Of a stretch of DNA of 64,000 nt, positions 57,603-64,000 are shown one piece after another. The notes under the pieces were generated by a model. The model worked only from the letters and a program-made list of their open reading frames with translations. It was not told the origin of the DNA and did not search any database. Source of the DNA: Phragmites australis (Eukaryota > Streptophyta > Magnoliopsida > Poales > Poaceae); contig NC_084940.1 of the NCBI RefSeq assembly GCF_958298935.1, positions 23,183,146-23,247,145 on the forward strand, in the 5' to 3' direction. The stretch's first letter is position 1. Every line of letters begins with the position of its first letter. The position numbers and the translations under genes were made by a program.

Positions 57603-58422
57603 GGGAAAAATGCAAACCCTCAAAAACCACTTGGATTTTAACTTTTCCCAAAAAATTGTTTTGTTGCAAAAAAAAAAAAAACCCCTAAGGTTTGGTTTTA
57701 TTGCAAAAACACTCCGAAAAATTCAAAAAAAATTAAACAAAATCACAAAAAATTCTAAAAAAACTAGAGATAATTCTAAGACCTTTTGTGAAAAAAAATT
57801 CAAAAATAATATCCTTTTCATCATATTTCATGAAGAGTAAGTTTGAAAAAAAAGAAAAATGTGCAGCTCATTTATTAATTCGAATTAAATGCATAGTTAA
57901 TTATTTACTAATCCCAAAATCATGAAACAAATTTTTTTACTCTTCTTACATGATCCTCTATCTTCTAAAAATACATAAAATATTGAAATAGTTATTGTAA
58001 CGTGCAGGATTGAGTAAATATGTTGCTGACAGATTAATTCATAACTAATCCATAACACTCCAAAATTAGTGAAACCACTTTTATTAGTTTACTTAAAAAT
58101 TATTTGTATAGAAAAAATAATGGTATACATGACAAAGTTAAAATAACAGGAGTTAATAAATGAGCTGCATATTTTTCTTTTTTTTCAAACTTCCTCTCCA
58201 TGAAATATGATGTAAAGGATATTATTTTTTAAAACAAATTTCACAAAGGTCTTATAATTGTCTCTAGTTTTTTTTAAAATTTGTTTATGATTTTTTTATT
58301 TTTTTAAATTTTTGGGGTTTTTTTTAACAAAATCAAATTTTTAAAGGTTTTTTTGAAAAAACAACTTTTAGGAAGAAAATCAAAATTCAAGTGATTTTTA
58401 GAGGAATTTTTGCATTTTTCCC
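57603..58422. mobile_element. Mutator-like non-autonomous element with ~300-bp inverted arms
   Basis: GGGAAAAATGCAAA at 57603 is mirrored by TTTGCATTTTTCCC ending at 58422. The arms continue inward for about 300 bp ('aactagagataattctaagacc' against its diverged complement near 58260; 'tgcagctcatttattaa' at about 57865 and inverted near 58165). Flanking 9-mers AATTTAAAT (57594-57602) and GATTTAAAT (58423-58431) match at 8 of 9. Long inverted ends with a 9-bp duplication are the Mutator signature. 820 bp, no transposase. A Lys/Asn-rich open frame at 57601-57840 is only the AT-rich arm. Confidence 0.8.
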
Positions 58423-58451
58423 GATTTAAATCTCCGAGCAGAAAGCATTGG

Positions 58452-58670
58452 AGGCCGTCATACTACGCAATCTCACGTCGGTTATTCCCCCTGGAATATA
58501 TCCAGGATTGATCGGTCACTCACGAAATGTGACCCCTAGTGAGCTACAGTAATTTAAAGCGGCCGTACTATTCGTTCAATGCATTTGTACACCTGGATGC
58601 CTAGTTGTGTTCCCGAAATTTGTGTTGTTCATGAGAATGCGATGCAATGTGATGTGGCTTAAATGCCACT
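58452..58670 (+). repeat. Dispersed repeat, copy 2 (partner at 4262-4520)
   Basis: Shares with 4262-4520, in the same order and orientation, 'cgcaatctcacg', 'ggtcactcacgaaatgtga', 'cattcaatgca', 'ctggatgcct', 'catgagaatgcgatg' and 'gatgtggcttaaatgc'. The Mutator-like element sits just upstream. Confidence 0.6.
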
Positions 58671-58733
58671 ACTGCAAATATCCGTTTTTAGGTTTTCTAT
58701 GTGATATTTTTTAAAAAGATTCTATGACTAGTA

Positions 58734-58988
58734 CTTTCTGTAGTTATAAATATTTATCGCTTTGATAAAAATTCATTCAAACGGTTAGAACTTTGTCTGT
58801 CTATAGCTTTTAAAATATTTAGTTTAAAAATATAAAAATCATACGTATAGATTTATCTTAAAAATATTTTTATAATATTATATTTTTAGTAGATATTATA
58901 GATATATTCTAATAGAAAATAATAGTTAAAGTTATATATTGAAGACCGTGAAAAATAAAAAATAATAAGTATTTATGATCGGAGGGAG
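58734..58988. mobile_element. Stowaway-like MITE
   Basis: The left end 'ctttctgtagttataaatat' and the reverse complement of the right end 'ctccctccgatcataaatac' are imperfect inverted repeats. TA flanks both sides (58732-58733 and 58989-58990). AT-rich, 255 bp. Confidence 0.7.
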
Positions 58989-59339
58989 TAATTGATAGTT
59001 GAAGTAAGATTGAACAAGCGTGTTGGATAGGCAAATTGGATGCTATTAATTGGAAACATAACAGAAGTAGACATGTAAAATGTGTTTTTTTTCGAAATGG
59101 ATGGAATTATATTAAAAAAAGTATCCCGTACATCCCCAAGTTTGAGGACAGACATGAGAAAACAAAAATTACAACAAGGCCCTTCTAGGTCGTCTCCATC
59201 AACTGACGCTAGTAGCTCTGGTTGCCACCATTGTAGAAGTCCTCCGGAACCGGAACCGGCTCCACTGCCGCACCGGTGAAGGCCTCCAAACATTGGAAAA
59301 CACCGCAGAATCCAACACCTTGAAACAAGCAAGACACAT
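58989..59339. other. Spacer
   Basis: No gene supported. Open frames on both strands (for example 59082-59279) lack any domain. 59150-59290 is somewhat GC-rich and could be a captured fragment. Confidence 0.35.
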
Positions 59340-61106
59340 TTTAGCGAGAAGGGTCCCATTAGGTCATAGTTATGATTTTAGTGATTAATAACAACATAGT
59401 CAATAGGACTAATATGTTTGTCAAGAATATATGTTAGTAGGTCTTATAGATGTAATATATGAAGAAGCCACCATAACCAGAACAAAGTTGGACTGAATTG
59501 GAGAAATCCCACGAAGATTTGTCTCACCGGATGATCCAGTACTCTGCGTGTTTGAACTCACTGGAGAATATTTGTCAAATGGGAGAGGCCTGAAGCCTTC
59601 ACCGGAAGATCCGGTGTTTTGAGCAGAGTGCTCACCAGAGCAATTCTTCCAGAAAAGGTACTGTGCTGAAGAATATGCCTCACCGGATAGTCTGGTGATC
59701 AATGGGAGTTGCACCGGAGTATTTCAGAGAAACGAAGAGAAGGCTCAACCTACCAGATGATCCAGTGTTGAGAAGGATGAATGCACTGAAGTATTATTAC
59801 CAGAGAAGGATGCAGCTACTAAAGATCGAAGGTTCAACCCATCGGATGGTCTGGTATGAATGGAATGAACATCGAGCAATACACTGGACAATGAACAGTG
59901 CAAATGAGCATAACGAAGTTCAAGGCATCTGATGGCCCGGTGATGAAGGTTGTGTAACACCGGAGCATTATTTTCAGAGAGGGTTGCATTGGCTCGGTTG
60001 GTTGAAGATAACTCACCGGATAATCCGGTGATGGAGTGATGTGCACCGCATGAATACACCGGAGTACTTTATAGAGAGAAGAAGGAAATGCTCGGATGGC
60101 TCAGGATAACTCACCGAATAGTCCGGTGATGGAGATGAAATATACACCGCTGTGTCTGGTGTTCACAGAAGGCTTAAGTGTTGTTTCAACAACTAGTTTT
60201 TGAGAGTGTACTTACCGGATGATCCGGTGTTATTACTAATGTTATCACCGGATCATCCGGTGTTAATAGCTTTTCAAAGCCGTTGGGTTAACGGCTAGTG
60301 CACGAGTTTGAGGTTATAAATACTCACTCATTCAGTCATTTGAAGTTGTAGTATGCTGCTGGAGTCTAAAGAAGTTCATGTACATTTGAGAAGACATCTA
60401 AGCCACAGAAGTACCTAAAGTGATCATCCAAGGCAATTAAGCATAAGATTAGACAATGTTTAGTGCTTATAGGTCTAGAGAGAGTGTTGCTAAGTGATTG
60501 TTGCCTAAGAGTGGATCAAGGAGTGATCCAACCGTGTAACAAGTGGTACGTCGGCACGTTAGAGTCTTGGTGACTCGCTAGTAAGCTTGTTAACCCTCTG
60601 ACTTGGTGTGGAGCGGTGACAAGGCGATTGTGCGGGGACGCGGAGACCCTTGCCTTGGTGGCTCAAGCTCCAACGTGATCATGACGGTAAGGAATCTGAA
60701 GAGAGGATAGTGGTGGGACCTTACCTTGGTGGCTTATCCAGGTGGAGGCCTTGTCTTTGTAATTAGGTGGCTCAAGAGCCGTGACCGGGTACCGATCGGG
60801 AGCATATACTTTGTGGAGCTACAACGTGGACTATGGGTGATATTCATGCCATCGATACCACGGGAAAAATCCCTTGTGTCAAGTTTGCTATCTCTACCTT
60901 ATTTACGTTTTCGCATTTATATTCTTACAATTTACCTTCTTAGATAAATTGCAAGTATTTTGATCGGTAGAGTAGACACACTAAGATAAACCTAGAGCAT
61001 ATTTAGATGGAAATTGATAGGTTTATCTTGTGTTGTTTTTGGAGCTAAAATAGTTTTAAGTGTTCTAATTCACCCTCCCCCTCTTATAACGTCACTGATC
61101 CCTTCA
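59340..61106 (+). mobile_element. Sirevirus-like copia 5' LTR, copy 3
   Basis: Aligns with 18903-20418 from the first bases (TTTAGC here for TGTAGC) and ends 'gatcccttca' directly before the primer site. At least eight palindromes of the form CACCGGATnnTCCGGTG or one-base variants occur (59525-60262), some perfect (for example about 60245). TATA box tataaata at 60315-60322. Confidence 0.85.
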
Positions 61107-61108
61107 GT

Positions 61109-61124
61109 TGGTATCAGAGCTAGG
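61109..61124 (+). promoter_or_regulatory. Copia primer-binding site (initiator Met-tRNA type)
   Basis: 'tggtatcagagctagg' two bases after the LTR end is the classic plant copia primer site, complementary to the 3' end of initiator methionine tRNA. Confidence 0.9.
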
Positions 61125-61249
61125 CCTCACATCTAGATCTATAATTTGTGGTAAAGCTTCACACCTTTTACAAGGTTTCGCTAATTCAAGTGGCATTTGA
61201 GCTTTAGACTCATTATGACCGGTTAGACTTCACTGCCTAGTGAGTTGTG

Positions 61250-63266
61250 ACGTTTAGGGTTGGGATGTATTCCCATAGTGCTCCACTTTTCAATGGCACA
61301 AACTTCCCTTGATGAAAAATTCTAATGACTTGTTATTTATAAGCCCAAGAGTTGGATGTTTGAAGAGTCACCGAGGAAGGAATGAGACCTCGCATCACCA
61401 ACAAGGATAGGCCACTAGATGCATTGGCCAAGAGTATCCTTTTATCATCTATATATGTTGATGTATTTAATCGTGTTTATTATCTCACTAATGCATATGA
61501 TATTTGGACTAGTCTCATTGAAATACATGAAGGCACAAAAGATGTACGCAATTAGAAATATCATGTGCTTGTTATTAAGCTCAATGACATCAAGCAACTA
61601 TTCCATGAAAGTGCTAATGATATGTACTCACGTTGAATATTCTTGTCAATAAGATCAATGTGTTATGTTTGATGCCAATTGAAGATGATTAAGTGGTGAG
61701 AAGAATATTTCAAGCACTTCTTTCGAAGTACAAGTTGATAGTCTCCATCATCTATGACAAAAATGATATCAAGAAGATGACTCCAAGTCAAGTGCTCGGC
61801 AAAATCACCGCCTATGAGATGACAATGAACATGGGGTGAAAGCTTCTTCCTCATCTGACACTAAGAACATTGATCTCATAAGTAAGCAAGCTCAATACCA
61901 ACACATGAAGGGAAGGATGAGAAGACAAGAGTAAGAGTCAAGCTCAAGCAAAGTTGATGGTGATCAAGATGAAGAGAGCTATGAAGAGGATGATCAAAAG
62001 ACATCAAGTTATGAAGCAATTGATCTTAAGATTGCCAAGCTCTTCTAAAAGTTAGAGAAGAACATGAAGAGGATCAATGCCGAGGTTGATCATTCTATCT
62101 CTATTGAAGACTTGGTCAACACAATTGATCATATCAAGAAGGAGAAGAAGACCAAGATCAAAAAGAGGGAAACAAGGGGAAGAGCCAAGGCACTCGCAAG
62201 TATAGTGAGATGGGTGAGTGGAGAAGAAGACCAAGATCAAAAAGAGGGAAACAAGGGGAGGAGCCAAGGCACTCGCAAGCATAGTGAGATGGGTGAGCGG
62301 CGATGAAAAGATAAGCTCAAGTGATGAAAGTTTTACCATCCTCCCTATCCAGAAAAGCTCTTCCTCATGGTAGTCATCACATAAGTGGTCATCATGTAAG
62401 TCATCTCGCAAGTATGTTATGGCCAAAGATATGGATAGCGATATAAGTGATGATGAATCCGATCAGGATTCTCCTTCCTATGATGAACTCTTTCATTTGA
62501 TTAATGAGCAACAAAGGGCCTTTAAGAAATAATCAAAAGAACTTAAGAAATTCAATGCACTTAATAACATTTCATGCTACCTTTATTTCTAATTATGAAT
62601 CATTATTGTGAAAATTCAATTTGCTAAACAAGGAGCATGAAGAGTTTAAAGCTAAATTTGAGTGTATTGAATCTCAAACTAAGGTCCCTTTGAAGCAATC
62701 TATCTCTCTATTTAATTGTAATCATAAGGTAGATGCTTCTACTTCTTGCGATGATTTAATTGACATATCATGCTCACCCTTTTACAATGAGAAATGCATT
62801 GAGAACGTTTTTTTAGAACCATCTAATTACCTTATTGCACAAGAGAATTGACTTTAAGCAAGAAGTGGAAAAGCTCAAGAAAGACATAGCAAGATTAAAG
62901 GGCAAAGGACATGTCCAACCTCCTCAAAATAACCGTGCAGCCATGGTGAAGAAGTTTGCGGAGGGGTCCACTGTGACATGCTTCAAATACCATCAAGAAA
63001 GCTACAAGTCCTTCCAATGCAAGCAAGCCAATAAGAAGACCAAGGAGAAGAAGATGGTGAACCTTTCCAACAAGATATCCAACCTCTACACCAAGCCTAA
63101 CTACAAGATCAAGACCAAGAGCAACCACTACAAGCTCAAGAAAAAAGACAATGGCAAGGTGGTTACACACATAGTTGGGAGAAAGGATTGGAGGTGGAAC
63201 CAACTTATTTGGGTGCCCAAGGAAGTCATCACAAATATGAAGGGGCCCAATCAGTTTGGATTCTAA
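61250..63266 (+). pseudogene. Sirevirus-like gag remnant (UBN2-type gag, zinc knuckle)
   Basis: Copia capsid gene in broken frames. PTFNGTNFP-like text at about 61290 is followed by DIWTSLIEIHEGTKDV (61500), ESANDMYSR (61610), KKMTPSQVLGKITAYEMTM (61765-61830), a Lys/Glu/Asp-rich hinge with a 79-bp tandem duplication (62151-62307) and a Lys-rich region. A zinc-knuckle relic CFKYHQESYKSFQC at about 62980 has Tyr in place of the second Cys. The WVPKEV and NMKGPNQFG motifs at 63210-63260 normally precede protease in this group. No protease, integrase or RT follows before 63690, so the element is gag-only or deleted. At least five in-frame stops. Confidence 0.75.
62151..62307 (+). repeat. 79-bp tandem duplication in gag
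   Basis: 'accaagatcaaaaagagg' through 'gtgagatgggtgag(t/c)gg' occurs at 62151 and again at 62230 with few differences. 79 is not a multiple of 3, so it shifts the reading frame. Confidence 0.9.
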
Positions 63267-63695
63267 AGAAAACTTGAAGCCCAAAGCGGCTATGGGGATT
63301 TGGAGACTTGGCTCACAAGATGAAGTGAAGGTTCAAGCAAAGAAGCCAAATATACAAGGTGGGCGTATTGATGAAGATCATGATCATCATATAGCCAAAT
63401 CATCATCCAAAGGTAAAAAAAGGTAAATGGTAGCTAGACTTATGGTCATGTATTTTGTTTTTTGCTTCTAGTTTATTTGCCTCGTCTAGGATTGCATATG
63501 CTTATTTCAATTTATTGCAGTTTCTAGTGTAGATTTTTCATATGGCAGGTTGCTTGTGTTTATCTCTAACACATGAGCAACCTATATGGTTTATTAGTTG
63601 TAGTTCCATTTCATGGCACTAGTTCTTACGTTTGGTATCTTTTATGTGCTATGATCCAATCTATAGAATAAATCCTCATTTATTATCAATAACAA

Positions 63696-63697
<2 letters not shown>
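63267..63697. other. Non-coding tail after gag
   Basis: No domain. 'aaaggtaaaaaaaggtaaatgg' near 63410 is purine-rich but no LTR follows it inside the window. Confidence 0.4.

Positions 63698-63760
<63 letters not shown>
63698..63760. repeat. (TA)n microsatellite
   Basis: About 30 AT dinucleotides without interruption. Copy number in an assembly is unreliable here. Confidence 0.95.
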
Positions 63761-63762
<2 letters not shown>

Positions 63763-64000
63763 ATACATATTCTATACTCCTAGGAGTATGTACTCCCACA
63801 TGCAATATACCACCTAACAAACACTTTATACTCTTTTATCATTTTTAGTATACTTTAATACTAATTCTAAGATACCCCAATATGAGTTATATGAAAAAAA
63901 ATTCAATGTTAGCCTTTCATTTTTGCTATATACTCTTTTTTATACATAAAAGAAGTATATACGCAAATTATGATAAAAATCATGGAATTTCATAAAAATT
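63761..64000. other. AT-rich end of window with a 16-bp palindrome
   Basis: 'atactcctaggagtat' (about 63774-63789) is a perfect palindrome just after the TA run. The rest is AT-rich, with no gene. Confidence 0.6.

Overview
The window looks like intergenic chromatin of a grass (Poaceae, probably panicoid). It is almost entirely transposable elements inserted into one another. Signs of a grass are the copia LTRs packed with CACCGGATnnTCCGGTG palindromes (Sirevirus-like), the Tat-lineage Ty3/gypsy elements with a long antisense gene, CACTA elements with 'cactgccggt' subterminal repeats, Stowaway-type MITEs ending in CTCCCTCC, and a hAT transposase remnant. I found no convincing host gene, tRNA, rRNA or CRISPR array. 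Most open frames are shadows or decayed transposon genes.

Layout. 1-3 kb: a solo LTR (160-2927). 3.4-7.8 kb: remains of at least three CACTA elements. 7.8-16.3 kb: a 5'-truncated minus-strand Tat element (3' LTR, a plus-strand antisense-gene pseudogene at 9268-12714, a 69-70-bp tandem array, and an RNase H/integrase pseudogene at 14566-16290). 16.35-18.5 kb: LTR, primer site and gag-like part of another gypsy element without pol. 18.6-20.4 kb: 3' end and LTR of a Sirevirus-like copia element. 20.4-37.7 kb: a second copy of the first solo-LTR family, split by a complete 14.3-kb Tat retrotransposon (23092-37407, TSD GTTCC). 37.7-39.4 kb: 3' half of a different copia element. 39.4-41.5 kb: a MITE split by a CACTA-like element. 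41.6-45.3 kb: a hAT element. 45.3-54.1 kb: a multi-level nest of LTRs. 54.1-59.3 kb: AT-rich spacer with hAT-like, Stowaway and Mutator-like non-autonomous elements. 59.3-63.7 kb: a Sirevirus-like 5' LTR, Met-tRNA primer site and decayed gag.

The most informative object is the complete Tat element. Its sense strand carries gag and pro-RT-RNase H-integrase. All catalytic residues I looked for are visible, but the frame is broken by one gag/pro frameshift and three stops, each explicable as a C-to-T change. Its antisense strand carries a separate gene with its own TATA box. Two long open exons join exactly in frame across a 78-bp GT-AG intron to give a 1035-residue protein: a domain like the 'putative gypsy type transposon' family, then a long coiled coil. 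That antisense gene is intact while gag-pol is not.
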